Shown here piece by piece: positions 32,680-45,137 of a stretch of DNA of 64,000 nucleotides. Positions within the stretch are counted from its first letter, which is position 1. Each line of letters begins with the position of its first letter. Made by a program: the position numbers and the translations under genes. Origin of the DNA: Cubamyces lactineus. Lineage: Eukaryota > Basidiomycota > Agaricomycetes > Polyporales > Polyporaceae. The DNA lies in contig JACDTU010000021.1 in NCBI GenBank assembly GCA_022376465.1, forward strand, positions 248,001 to 312,000. Direction: 5' to 3'. The notes under the pieces were generated by a model that saw only the letters and a list, made by a program, of their open reading frames with translations, was not told where the DNA came from and did no database searches.

Positions 32680-34646
32680 TTACGACAAGAAGCCCGGCGT
32701 TGCTTGCGCCTCGACGGAGATGGGCTGACCGTGCGCATCGCGCGCGGGCAAGATTTCGTAAACGTGGAGAATAGACGCAATGTAAATGAACAGCGTGTCC
32801 TCGGCGAAGTGTTTTCCTGGGCAAATCCTGTGCGACCCGAGTAATGGGCACTAGGCCTCTACTAACGGAGGGGCACATGGGAAACACACGAACCTTCTAC
32901 CAAATCCGAACGCGATAATTCCCGGATCAGGCACCTCCGTGGGAGTCCCGTCTCGGTCCTCGAGGAAGCGTTCCGGACGAAAGACGTCTGGGTCTGGGTA
33001 GACTGTGGGATCACGCAGGATAGACCTAGGTTTACATACCGCAAGCGTCAGTGGAATGTCCCTCAGCGTCAGGTAGTTCACGGCGTACCAAACATTCGTT
33101 AGGACAACTGCGCCCTTGGGGATCCTCCATCCGCGGTATTCGTCCTCCTCCATGCACCGATGAGCGATGCCGAGCGGGAGCACGGTGTGCCAGCGCAGGC
33201 TTTCCCTCACTATCGCGTTGATGTACGGGAGGGAGTCGCGGTCTTCGTGCGTGGGTAGCCTGCCTGGCCCGATGACGAGGTCGAGTTCGGCTTGCGCACG
33301 CTTCTGCGCCTCGGGGTGCACTAGCATGGCGCAGAAGAACCCGGCAAGGGTCGCACTTGTCTGCAATAATGCTCAATATAGCGTGAAGGTTACACGATTC
33401 ACAGGTGTACATACAGTATCGACGCCCGCTGGTGAATTGGATGCAGGAGGGCGACTCAGAGTCAGAGATGTCTTGCGAATATAGCTGGAAACGCACCTAG
33501 GACCACTGACGAGGTTGCATCCTTGATGGCGGCCTCCTCTGTCTCTACATCAGGGCTAGACCGAGATGACAAGTCCACGAGGAGTTGGCTCAGCATCGAT
33601 GGCCTCGCTTCCTCACGTTTCTATACATGCTCGATTAGCGCATACACATTTTGCAGGGATCACTGCTCACCATAGCTGCTTGCGCCAACCTAAACGGCTT
33701 CTCTCGGATTACTTGTGCAGGTTCCCGCCAATTCAGGACGCTTTGTTTCCATCCCATGCCGGGGACCCACGACGGCACGTAGCGCAGCCACGGGAGGACT
33801 TCGACGAGGTATCCAAAGGGCCGCGATACCTCAGCAAAGCCCGCGACTGCGTCCAACATGATATCAACCCAGCGGTGTGCGATGTCTCCTTCCGGTAAAC
33901 CCTGAGCCACAGCCAGGGTGGCTGCAATCATAGACCTGGCGTGGGTTATGAGTAAGGGGGGGCTGGGTCAATAGTGCGACTCAGGTTTACATCCTGATCT
34001 CGCCATCAAGGTCCTTTGGTACTTTGAGCAGACGACGTAGTAGTTCCCGCGCTTCCTGCTGTTGGACTGGGCGGAAGGAGCCGACTACCTTGGGGTGGAA
34101 GTGTTGCCAGAAGACGCGGCGGGTATCTCGCCACTCGACCCCGTACCGCTTGAAGACCAACGCCCAGACCCACCCTGTCCTAAAGTACGGTCTGCGTTAG
34201 ATCAAAAAACCCGCTCCCCTGAGCGTACTTATTTCGTAGAGTGTGCGTACATCTCCACGAGAGGCGATCCAGGCCTGTCAGCGTATATCGATCGTTTCTC
34301 CAGCAGGTCGATCGCCGCGGTCGCGGAACTCAGTATGATGAGTGTTTGGTGAAACGCTCGCAATGCAACGACATCTCCTGTCGTCAACGTGCCAGTATTC
34401 AATTGGAGTTCGTCCACTGATGTATAGGAACCGACGTAGAGGCTTACCGTACTTCACAGCCAGGTCGCCATAGAAGATGTGACCGTGAGCATCCGGAATG
34501 TCGTACAGGTTCCCTATCAGAGGCAGGCCTGGTGGTCCCGGAGGCAGCCTTCTACGAGAATAGCTCCAAGAGACAAGGAATGCTATCAGAGCAAGTACGA
34601 CAGGGACAACTTCGAAGGACCAGCGCGCAGAGCCCTCGAGACCCAT
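32680..34646 (-). CDS. Cytochrome P450 monooxygenase
   Basis: Exons complement(32680..32827, 32894..33025, 33089..33360, 33415..33428, 33497..33620, 33671..33935, 33991..34179, 34251..34416, 34448..34646), 502 aa, the usual length. The N-terminal membrane anchor (VVPVVLALIAFLVSW) is followed by the PPGPPGLPLIGN hinge. The I-helix AGVDTTSAT (oxygen activation), K-helix ESLR (residues 372-375), PDVFRPERF and the heme loop FGFGRRICPG (Cys near 456) are all intact. ER-bound, using P450 reductase. The style fits the large white-rot CYP expansions, but subfamily and substrate cannot be assigned. Exon 6 is only 14 nt and splits the I-helix. No terpene or polyketide gene is next to it. Confidence 0.93.
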
Positions 34647-35546
34647 GATTGGATACACTGGCCGAGACAACAGTGTTGGCGCGATCGAGGATCCTGTTGC
34701 GCCATGGACCCTTCTTATACGGTGCCGTCTTCACCTCGAGTGAGCATCCGAAGTTCATGTGTTACCATACTGTGTTCTTGCTAGACTTCTGGACTTCTGG
34801 AAGATGCATTATGGTACCGAATACGAAGTTCTTGAAGTTTTGGAAGAGCGTACCACTGCGGAAAAAGCGGCCGTCAGTGGAGGTAATGCGCAGCCGGTAT
34901 GGACCGCCGGTGGTGTACGGCACCGGACGCGGACAAGGGGTCCACACGGGCTTGATCACAGATCATGTGGGAGTAGGTTTGCCCGTCCTCAAGGTTGCAT
35001 ATAAGAGATATGCTGGCTTCTTCATTTACGCCAGCACAAGACGATTCATGGAACTAGTCGCTACCTCCGCCGCAATCATAATGTTAGCCTTCTGTCCTAA
35101 CCAGATAACGAGATTCTTCGAGACCTCGGATAGGTAACCGTAGACATTACGATCCATCAAGGATACGGCATTCAGTACATCTGCGGGACGCCAAAGTGCG
35201 AGAAAGGTGAAGCTTGCTATGTTGAAAATGGCTTGTATTGCGGTCGGATGAAACTCCAGATGGTGAATGAGGAAATTCCCCTAGTAAGGAGTTCAGAATC
35301 AGCAAAGGTGATTCAAAATGTAAGCAATGTAGCACGTACTGATGTCGGCGTATATCTTCACCTATCTAGCTCATCCAACCTATTTAATACACCATTGTCG
35401 AAGTAACGCTGAATGTGCGACGGCCGTGTTATGCAACGGCGATTATGCGTAGGGGAATAGCATAGACTCGTCGGGTATTATCCACATACACGCACCAGGT
35501 AACGGTGATCCACAACACCGAACCTGTGCTTCTATGACAACATTGT
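34647..35546. other. Intergenic, 900 bp, no gene supported
   Basis: P450 promoter and MCD4 3' flank. A 162-codon plus frame (34649-35137) has no domain or splice support. Confidence 0.5.
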
Positions 35547-38500
35547 CTACGAGACCTTGTCTCGTCCGTTACCCAGCTGTACCGATGAAATGTCCCTCTC
35601 TTTGGAACCCGATGTGTCCAAACCACGCGGTTGACCGGCCATCAGCAGTTCCCCGACAGCGCAGATACCGGCAGACCAAACGAGCAGGAGCGAGCTGATG
35701 CAGAAAAAGCTGATCGTTTGCCCAATCTCGAGCCATGAGCCCGTATCGGTGACGTTCAGGAAGAACGTGATTGTCATGACTGCACGAGTATGCTCGTCAA
35801 GCTGTGGATGGAAGACGGGAGTTAGCAGAGGACATACCGTCAGTGAGGGTCAAGGCCACGAGGACGAGGCTGAAAGGTGGGAGGTCGAGCCGAGCGTTCA
35901 GCATGGAGAATGCCATCGCCAGTATGGTATATGGCGAGACGATTTTGAGGATCTATGGACGTGCAGGAAGGTCTCGTGAGAAAGCGTCGAGGGCGAATAG
36001 TAGCGCGGGTGCCATACAAGGAGTGCTGCCATCAAGAAAGGGCTGAAGATCGGCACGAGGCGGTACACAGGCTCGAGATAGAACGAGCTGGAGCTGGAGT
36101 CAGTGCACGGAAGAACGAGCTTATATGCGCTCTACGCACGAGATCGAGGCCACGCTGGAGAGGAACGGTCAGCGAACGGGTCTCAACCTCGGGGCCACGA
36201 GACACTCACTTCCCAGTCCCGAAGAACGCGACCTGTACGAAGAACAGGAAGAACACTGCGATACGTAGGTCGTCCGCGTGCGGGCGATATGTCCTTGCAA
36301 CGTCATGGGTTTTAGATGTAGAAGGCTCCTCCTTAGCACGCTTGTGAGCACGCAATGCAGTCTCGACTTCGATCCATAGACACAGCGTCAACGAATAGGC
36401 GATATAGAAGAGGCCCTCGACACTAATGGCAAGCCACACAAAGCACACGCCAAATCCGAGGAAGAAGCTTAGCAGACGACCGTAAGGAATGCTACGCGGC
36501 GCAGGGAGGATGAAAGGAGTGGTGATGGATGAGACTATCGCCCAAGTGTGGTGAGCATCTACATACTGAGGTAGGATATGTGACTCACGGAAAGTACCCC
36601 AAGCGACGACGCGCCATGACCGCGGAACGGGCTTCTTGTCGCGCAAATCCCACACGATGAAGTTCGTGAAGAGTATGCTCCAGCCGAGCTCGAACAACTG
36701 AAAGCAGTACACCACGGTCAGAGCCATCGAGCAGTAAGAGGAATTGAGGACTCACAAGCCAGAAAATCACAACTTTGTGTCGATTGTGCTCTTTAGGATC
36801 AGGGTGTTGGATTTTGAGCAGGCCGGTCATGCCTATTACGTACATGACTACACCGCCGACAGAGCTGCTCATCGCACCAGCTCATTGTTAATACGAGTAC
36901 AGCAGCAGGCTGGCAAAGACGACTGACATCGCGATCAAGCTCTCCTGTTGGTGCACGCTAAGCATGGGAAAAACGGCCGTAGCCAGACAAGATGTCGTCC
37001 ATGCTGCTAGCAGACGCCAGTGCCTGACGAGGAGCTCTTTGGGCCACAAGAAAAGCGGCCACAGCACGCCTAGAACGACGAACCACGCGCTCCAAATAGG
37101 TCGATGGGTATAGCCAGCCTGCATTCTCATGTTACCGCGCTTTCGCTTGCTGGTCGACGTGAAAAGTACGCACCACCATACTCTGCAGAGCGGCCACAAC
37201 GAGTGCACCACGCACGATGTACCCCACTATTGAACCCACGCCGCCCTGCTTCAGGTAGCTCAGCAACGGAGTGCTCGCTCGCGCGAAGACCTGGTCCCAG
37301 AAATAGCACGGGAAGAGGATGTACAAGTAGAATGACCACGGCGAGCGCTGCTTGGCGAACAGTGCATAGAAAGCTCCCAGCACAGCCGTTGCTGCGACAT
37401 GTATAGGGAACGCACTAGTCAGAGAGTTAGATGTAGCAGGTAGTAGGATAGACACTGCGCCAAAAGCGATCCAGCCGAGATAGGCTGCAATGACGATGCC
37501 GCGGATCATGAGCCGGTCGTACCTGTGAGATATCGTCAGTCTCGTACCAGCCAAGACGCAGGAATGATGCATACGTTTGCAGATACCGTAGACCTCCGAG
37601 CGCGTGTTCGATGAGTTCCTTAGCTTGCAAGCGTGCCTGGGTGAAATGCCCTTGTTCGATGAGGTGGCCGATGTCTCGCAACGCGGTCTTCCCGGGGACG
37701 TCTTCCACGTCCTCGTGGGCTGCAAAGTAGGGATACTGCCGGTAGAACAACGAATGTGTCCTCTTGTCCTCTATGTCCAACCTCTGAGTCGGGATAGGAA
37801 CGAGTAGGGTGGTTAAGATACGCACCATGCTTGATATGATAGTGCTCCAAAATCACCTGGTGTATTGTCAGCTCATGGCGCGAGGATCACACTTTCTGGT
37901 ATACACTACGTTACCTTCGCATTGACGAGGGCTGCTTCTGCCTGGGTCTTTTCCCCGTCCGCCGGTAGTAAATAGCCCGGCTTCGTCGGGTCCACGTCAG
38001 GGAGAACGCCAACGGAGTTGACAGGCCAGTTCACGCCTATCAAGGACGACATAAGGACCGGAACGTCTGCTTGCTCAACGTCTCTTCGTGCGAGGTGGGA
38101 CAGGCCCCACGGCTCAGAGTACTCGTCATGAGAAGATGGTGTGGTGTCAGGCAACGGGCCGCGTACACCCTTTCCCCATGCTATCAGCGGTGTGCGAGTG
38201 TTGTCTGGGTCTAAGTAACAAGAGTCAAGCTCAGGCTGGACCTTGGACCGAGAGGGTCGCGAACCTTACCGCCGTCGCCGTGGTTGCCGATCTTGGACAT
38301 GCCGTGGTCAGCGGTGAATACGAAGGCGGTCTCTTCGTCTGCGTAGAACTCGCGGAAGAGCTCCTCTGTTTGTTTGACGATTTCGTCGACCACTTGTATA
38401 TTGGCCATGTATTCCTACGGCACAAATATGTTAGGCGCGGCACTGCGATTTGAAGACAGAGACAGCATGCCTTGGAGTGCGGTCGGTATGAATGCCCCGT

Positions 38501-39432
38501 GGTATCCAGACCCAGGAGATGCAAGAAGAACACCGTTCTGTCGCCTCTAAGGCGAGCATCTAGCGTGGGGTCCGAAGTCGCATTGTGAAACAACGTGCGA
38601 AGGTGATCCAAAACCCAAACATCCAGCGCAGTTGCATCTAGACATGGTGGTCAGTGATTCGTGACAGTACATGGACGGAAGGTGCCAACCCTTGGTGAAG
38701 TCCTCTTCGTGCTCGTCGTAACACCACATCTCTACTTTGCCCGGAGTTGCGCCCCGCGCAAACATGGGTAAAATATCCGGAGAGCCGAATGAATACGTGG
38801 CGCTAGACTGGTTGAACACTGAGTCAAAGTCAACCTAGCATCGCGTATCAATAGTGGAGTTCCCGTTGTGTAGCAGGGCGTCTTACGGGATTGGTCTTCC
38901 AGCCCTATGATTGCACGTTAGCCACGCGGAGCCGGTATGACGATGTATGTACCTTGGTAACAGCAGACACGTCTTCATACATGCCACCTAAATGGCTAGT
39001 TGGCTGGGGTCGTTTGTAACGCATGAGGCTGAGTACACACCTATGAGTGCGACATGGCCTGGCCTGCTCTCCGTAGGCACACGCGTGTGCGATATCCCGA
39101 ATGCTCCCCTGGTCTCTATGATCGAACGCAAGTGGGGCGCGACAATCTCAGGAGCTCCAGGTATCATGCGGAAGCCATTCTTCGCGAGTAGGAGGTCCGC
39201 TCGCAGTCCGTCACCTGGTGTCTGGTCAGTGCCTAGGTTTTGGTGACTGTGTTACCCAGGGCATACCAACTATAAGAACAAGTCTCTTTGCCTCTGCCCT
39301 GTGCAGAGAGTGCTGTTTCATGCCATGGACTACAGGGCTTGTAAAGTAGCAGTCGAAGACAGTGCCGATATATACCAAGTGGAAGACGAGACCGACGAGC
39401 AGCAGCCTCCAGACCGAACCAGACTCTGCCAT
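35547..39432 (-). CDS. MCD4: GPI ethanolamine phosphate transferase 1 (MCD4/PIG-N)
   Basis: Nineteen exons (right to left): 39267-39432, 39041-39214, 38953-38987, 38887-38904, 38690-38834, 38471-38637, 38270-38414, 37915-38210, 37826-37856, 37575-37770, 37174-37522, 36901-37118, 36756-36864, 36598-36697, 36210-36534, 36140-36154, 36018-36087, 35838-35952, 35547-35779; 968 aa (yeast Mcd4 is 919). It adds ethanolamine phosphate to the first mannose of GPI anchors in the ER. One TM ([19 protein letters not shown]) precedes [14 protein letters not shown]. The alkaline-phosphatase-fold metal sites are visible: [28 protein letters not shown] and GNHGDGDPDN. A C-terminal domain of many TM helices ends [20 protein letters not shown]. 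Intron 6 has a GC donor (AAG|GCATGC); the intron at 36865-36900 is only 36 nt; exons 4 and 16 are 18 and 15 nt. Confidence 0.95.
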
Positions 39433-40067
39433 AGTTGAGTATACCTAAAATATAAGCGTTCAGAATGACATGTATACGACGACCTGAGGACGACAGCAAG
39501 CTGTAGGTTGAGACGTGGGGAGCAACTTCAAGCGCTGTCCCTCCTCCGAACGCCGCGGTGTCGCAACGTGCGACGACGTGCGCGCTCATGTTGGCAACTG
39601 ACCACCACCATCTCTTCGTTCGCTTGCCTCCGTCTCCGCCTCGCCGCCACGCACTCTACGTGGCTTACAACTATCTACTGTCCTGGGTCTCATACTGGCT
39701 GTGTCCGTAGGCTTCTCGATGAGATAGGGACAACTGTCAACTGGTGACCTATAACGGCGACGTTTTTCCTGCGCCTCCCCTGCGATTCTTCCCTGGAGCT
39801 GGCTGGTCTCCTTCTGATCCCTGAATATCAAGAGCATATTACCGTGACCAATGTCATGACGTCTCTGCATAGTGCAATGCTGAATGCGCTTTCTGAAAGC
39901 CGGGTCACACTCCTGCTCAGCCGACGGTCTCGCTATAGACGACGGGCCGCAAGGTCGCCTCGTGATGTCAAAGGCAACTTCTCTTGATGTCTTGTGCTAC
40001 CGGATGAGCGAGTTCGAAGCGGTATAATTTGAGGCTGCTAGCCCTCTGTGGGCTCCAGTCGACCATC
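39433..40067. other. Divergent promoter region, MCD4 / GH78 gene
   Basis: 635 bp. A TATA-like TATAATTT at 40023 lies 45 nt before the GH78 ATG. No gene is recognised within the region. Confidence 0.45.
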
Positions 40068-42369
40068 ATGGCCTTCTGGTTCGTCCTCTGCTTGTCGGCT
40101 GTTGTCTCCGTCCAGGCGTCGGCGCCCTCAGGTCCTTGGGATGTCTTCAACTATGCACCGAAAAGTCGCACCGTATACCCTACCGCCGTCAAAGAATTTC
40201 ACGGCAGCGTGGCCAACGCAAAGGGCTTGCTCTCGAAAGGGAGTGCTACGTTGTGGAGCAAGCACTCTTGGATGACTCTAGACTTCGGTTTTGAAGTGAG
40301 TGCTTGCACAGCGGCACCCTCCAGTGCAACTAACAGCCGTCTCAGGTTGGAGGTCTTGTATCCTTAAACTTTGACTCGGTTTCTTCTGGATCCTCTATTG
40401 CGTTGTCCTTTACAGAGTCCCCAATGTTCATCAGCCCCCTCACATCAGACGATTCCTCGTATCCCTCGGCGAACATGTCCTACGATGGCGTTCTGCAAGT
40501 GCCCGCACCGCTGTCGACCGGATTCTGGACTCAACCTTCTGCTATGCTACGCGGAGGGTACCGCTATCTCACGATTGTGTCTACTTCGGACGAGCCAGTC
40601 ACCATCTCGAACGTCTCCTGCGCCATCTCTTTCGCGCCCCATGTTCAAAATCTACGCGACTACAGCGGCTACTTCTTCACGTCCGACCCCGCTTTCCATG
40701 ACAAGGACTTTCTAACGAAAGTTAGTAGCACTGCATCTATCTTCTGTGCGAAGCTGAGTCGCCGCTAGCTGTGGTATGCCGGTGCATATACTGTGCAAAC
40801 AAATACCGTCCCGCTGCATACCGGTAGAGCAGTGCCGTTTGTCCAATCGCCTGGTATGGACAGACCGTGCGTATCGTATACCCTGTTATATGCTGAAGCT
40901 TCATATAGGATGGCTCAATAACGCGACTCTGGGTGTTGCTGGTCCAATTATCGTGGACGGAGCGAAACGCGACAGGTTTGTCCTAATGTCGTACGCGTAT
41001 TCCGCCCGGACTGACCAGCCTCTAGAGCTGTGTGGCCGGGGGATATGGGAATAGCTGTTCCCACGCAGTTTGTGTCAACGAATGACCTGCTGCCGACGCG
41101 GAATGCACTGTCCACGATGTTCGCGGCAATCGACCCATTGACCGGTGCTCTTCCCGAGTCTGGCCCGCCCCTCAGCCAACAAGGGAGCGATACCTATCAC
41201 GCATGGACACTCATCGGAACCCATAACTACTACCTGTACTCTGGTGACGATGCTTGGTTGCAGACGGTCTGGGCGAACTACACCAAAGCAGTTGGATTCC
41301 TCGAGGGCAAGGTGGATTCTTCGGGCCTTATGAACGTAACAGGCCTACGCGACTGGGCGCGACTCGGTGGGGGCGGCCACAACTCTGAAGGCAATGCGCT
41401 TCTCTACCAGGTGCTCGTCACTGCCACCGACCTCGCGACGCACATGAATGCTAGTGACTTGGCTTCTGCATGGAATACGAACGCGACAGCCCTGAAGAAG
41501 CGTTACAATCAGGTATTCTGGTTACCTAGTGCGGGGATGTACCGCGACAACGATACGACTACCCTGTGCCCTCAGGACGCTAACTCGATGGCGGTCCTAT
41601 TCAACTTGACCATCTCCCCTGAACAAGCCTCTTCTGTGAGCGAAGGGTTGACTAGAAATTGGAACGACCTTGGTCCGGTTGCCCCAGAACTCCCTGATAC
41701 TATCTCACCGTTCATCAGTGGCTTGGAGGTAAGCGACTGGAACAAGTTTGACGGTGCGGTGAAATACTCATCGACATTCATAGCTGCAGGCACACTTTGC
41801 TTCAGGTAACGACCAGCGCGCCATGGATCTTCTTCATCGTGAATGGGGATACATGCTCTACACGAACCTCAGTGTGCAGTCGACGTTGCTTGAAGGCTTT
41901 ACCGCCAACGGCTCCCTTTCGTACGCAATCTCCCCGTCTCAACACAGAGTGCCCGACCATTCACACCCTGCCCTACAGATACCGCAGCTACCGCGGGTAT
42001 AACTACGACCCCTCGTACACCAGCCACGCGCACGGCTGGAGCTCAGGCCCTACCTCTGCGCTTACTTACTACGTTCTCGGTCTCACCGTTACCTCCCCTC
42101 AGGGCCGCACCTGGTCCGTCGCCCCGCACACCTCCGGACTCTCGGCTGCCGAAGGGGGATTCACCACCCCGCTCGGGTGGTTCGGGGTCAAGTGGTCGTC
42201 GCAGAAGCGCACGTTCACGGTAAATATCGACGTGCCGCAGGGGACGTCTGGGAGTGTGAAGCTGCCGTTCAAGGGGAGAGTCGTAGTGGATGGCAAAGCG
42301 ACTCAGCTAGCGGAGGACACGATGTTGCGTCTGAATGGGGGCAAACATGCTGTGATGTTATTTGGATGA
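40068..42369 (+). CDS. Secreted glycoside hydrolase, GH78 alpha-L-rhamnosidase-like
   Basis: Exons join(40068..40295, 40346..40720, 40769..40853, 40909..40975, 41026..41728, 41790..41920, 41979..42369), 659 aa. The signal peptide is MAFWFVLCLSAVVSVQASA. An N-terminal beta-sandwich (DFGFEVGGLVSLNFDS) leads to the (alpha/alpha)6 barrel: WLNNATLGVAGPIIVDGAKRDR, then AVWPGDMGIAVPTQF, the acidic segment expected to hold catalytic Asp/Glu. Further barrel parts are YNQVFWLPSAGMYRD, SPFISGLEAHFASGN and GYNYDPSYTSHAHGWSSGPT. A C-terminal beta domain ends the protein. Many NxT/S sites fit secretion. The family releases rhamnose from pectin and flavonoid glycosides, fitting plant-material decay; the exact substrate is inferred. 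Confidence 0.88.
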
Positions 42370-42782
42370 CCTGTCCAGCTCCTTCGCGAATGCAAACGAA
42401 TCCATGCCCTCTTGACTCGTGAGGGCCGATCCATGAGGCCTGCCCCTGGCAATGCTGAATGCTGCGGTTAAGCCAGGTTTAAGTCGCCACACCACGCCTG
42501 CGATGTCATGGCTCATCATGTCTTGCCTTCCGCTAATATCACATCAGACAAATTGCGGCTCCGAATCACGAATAGGGATCAACAGCTCACAGCTTGCCAG
42601 GACGCGCGGGCGCCCGGCGTCGATAGGGAAGTATATTTCATCGTTGGTGAGGCGAGCATTGCCTCAGGCTCTTCGTACTCCGGAAAGTTTCTGCCCCGCC
42701 CTCAAACCTTCATTCGTGGCAAGATGTCGGTGCAGTGGGGAGACCTGACCACGGCGGATGTCATCACACTGTACGACAGTCT
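42370..42782. other. Intergenic, 410 bp
   Basis: GH78 3' flank and promoter of the DUF6533 gene. No gene is supported. Confidence 0.5.
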
Positions 42783-44487
42783 ATGGTGAGCAATCCTTCG
42801 GAACTACCAACGGACATAACAGACGATATTGAAGAGGTTGTGGCTAGGATTCCTCAGAATTATTATCTGTGTATAGCAAGCATAGGCAAGTAATTCACAA
42901 AATCAAATCGACCGCACAAGCGCAGTGTACTGAGATGTACCTGCGGCGGTGTTCCCACAGCACTTGTCGTGTACGATTATATACTCACCTTGCCTGACGA
43001 GTACCGAGTAATCTGGCGGAGGGGCCGTTCGGTTGCATCCGCCCTCTACATAGCGAATCGATATGGGCTGATCGTGACCGCCGCGGTTTCGTACATGGTG
43101 ACGTTGGCGACCTGGAGGACCGCGCTAGTAAGCTGTGATGCATTTTCGTACAGTTCATTGGTACTCGTGCTAACCGGATTCAGAGGTAAGCTAGCGAACG
43201 TATGAACATCAACGTCGACTGATGGACTGTGCACTTAGCTGCAGCGTCCTGGAGAAGCTCTTCAAGATCGAAGCGGTCTTGCTCTATGTCACGTTTGCAG
43301 GTATGCCTCCCACGCATGCTGGCCCTGTTGGAGCCTTGGTCAATGAATACTCAACCTCATTCCGTACCTTTGCAGCATTTTCCGCCCTCCGAGTACATGC
43401 GATCAACGACCGGCGGTGGATCTGGACCGTGTTGGTCTTCCTCCTCGGCATCACCCCCGTTCCGGGCAACTTGGTAAGTCCTTCCGTACGCACACTCGTC
43501 GTTCAGAGCTGTGGCCAATAGTTTCGCAGTCTACGTTCCAGTCGCAGGCGGTGTCCGGGTACCCAGTGTTCAAGGGATGCTTCCAAGTGATTGCGGTTGG
43601 CAGTTCTGCGAGTTCGCAAATCATATGGAATAGGTGAATAGTTCTACACTATTCCGTATCTACTTGCTCGCTCATTTGTGCCCATCGGTAGATGTGCGTT
43701 GTTGATTTGCGAGCTTCTGAGGAGACAGCCAGATAAACTGACGGCTTCACGCCGTTACGGCTCGTAGATGCAATTGCTTCTCGAGCGTGTCTCATCGCGA
43801 TGGACGCCATAGTTCTGGCCATTACGTGGTACAGGACTGCAGAAGTAATCACAGCTGCGAGGCGTGCAAAGATGAAAGGGTCACTCGTATCTGTGATGCT
43901 CAGAGACGGTGGGTTGAGCACTACACGAGCGAGAACGTCACTGACCTGTGAGTCGCGTGTAGGCACTACATACTTCGCGTGAGCATGATTTGCCATAGGA
44001 ATCACCCCTACGCTCTCGAACTCATCCTGAGAGCAACAGACTCGCGTTAGTCCTCAATGTCGCTGACATCGTGACAATCATTATGGTGCGTCTCTTTGGC
44101 CGTTGCCGACAACTGAATGGCAAATAATGTTGACATCGTTTATAGGGAGCCAACTCGATCGTTTGGGAAGTCGTCGTGTGAGTTTGTTTGCTCGCAGTGT
44201 ATGGTGTGCCCACTCATAGTCTTGATGGTCCAAGCATCAATTCCGTCACCATGACTCGCTTCATGCTGAACTTGCGCGTCGCTGATGCGCTATCTTGCGG
44301 AGACGATGTGTCGACACTGTGGGCACAGCAACTCCAGCTTCACAGTTCCAACGCTGTGGATGTTCTCGGAGCGACCATCGAGTTTACGGATCCTGCTTCG
44401 CGCAATGGGGATCCTGACTTGTACGACATTTCACTGACGTCGATCTCCGGATCAACAAATGAACTGGAAGTGACGCGCGGTGTTTGA
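42783..44487 (+). CDS. DUF6533-type seven-helix membrane protein
   Basis: The ATG at 42783 gives MVSNPSELPTDITDDIEEVV. The first exons fit in phase: 42783..42885, 42961..43147, 43239..43300, 43376..43473. Later exons are approximate (about 43537-43630, 43772-43912, 44031-44085, 44147-44177) and the last runs from 44210 to 44487. The diagnostic block is ALVVYDYILTLPDEYRVIWR, followed by TM-like segments (YGLIVTAAVSYMVTLATW, FAAFSALRVHAIND, WIWTVLVFLLGITP, ACLIAMDAIVLAITWYRT). The family end SVTMTRFMLNLRVAD closes the membrane part. These proteins are abundant in Agaricomycetes and of unknown function; a receptor-like role is speculative. The first intron uses a GC donor (G|GCAAGT). Confidence 0.7.
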
Positions 44488-45137
44488 CCACGGACATGCT
44501 TGCACGATATATGTGCTTTCAACGACTCACATTTCCTTACGAAATCATCACCTATGTCAACGAATCATATACTTCTGTCGTGTCGGGCCACCGTGTAAAT
44601 GTAATTCATACTATCTACTAGTAGTACCAGAGCAGTTTTCTGCCGCCTAGACCGCGACCACGACCTTATGCCATCGACGACGATCGGTTGCAACTCCAGG
44701 TAGCCCTCAGCCTCTCGCTCAGTACCTGCCAAGCCATTTCCTGGCGTCTATCGTGCACAGCTGGGACAGCGCTGAGCCACCTTGAGGCATTGGCACGGAT
44801 TAGGCGCGATGTTGAGTCAAGTACGTAACTGCAAACCACTTGTCCTTCACTTCCACCTGAGTTGGGAGACGCTGAAGACACATCACAGGGTAGTTTCTAG
44901 GAGAGGTAAGTCTAGTAGTGGAAGTGGCTCCACGCCGTGGCGGCGGCGACGACCTGCGTTTGCCACTGGGCACTACCAAGACCGTATATTCCCGCTCAGA
45001 TACTGACCAAGGCTCCTTACTTCCATCCAGTGCAATCCATCGTACGAAGAACACCCGGCTAGTCTACACCCGTATGTGATCCTCGCCTCGGCTTCCACTC
45101 GCACATCCATTGACTATGATGCTGTTCATTGCATAGT
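44488..45137. other. Intergenic, 650 bp, no gene supported
   Basis: Between the DUF6533 and BTB genes. Only short frames are present. Confidence 0.5.

Noticed and set aside
34649..35137. 162-codon plus frame upstream of the P450
   Set aside because: No recognisable domain, overlaps the P450 promoter and has no supporting neighbouring exon.
40005..40020. tRNA-like T-loop (GAGTTCGAAGC)
   Set aside because: No matching A-box or acceptor stem in the preceding 70-90 nt.
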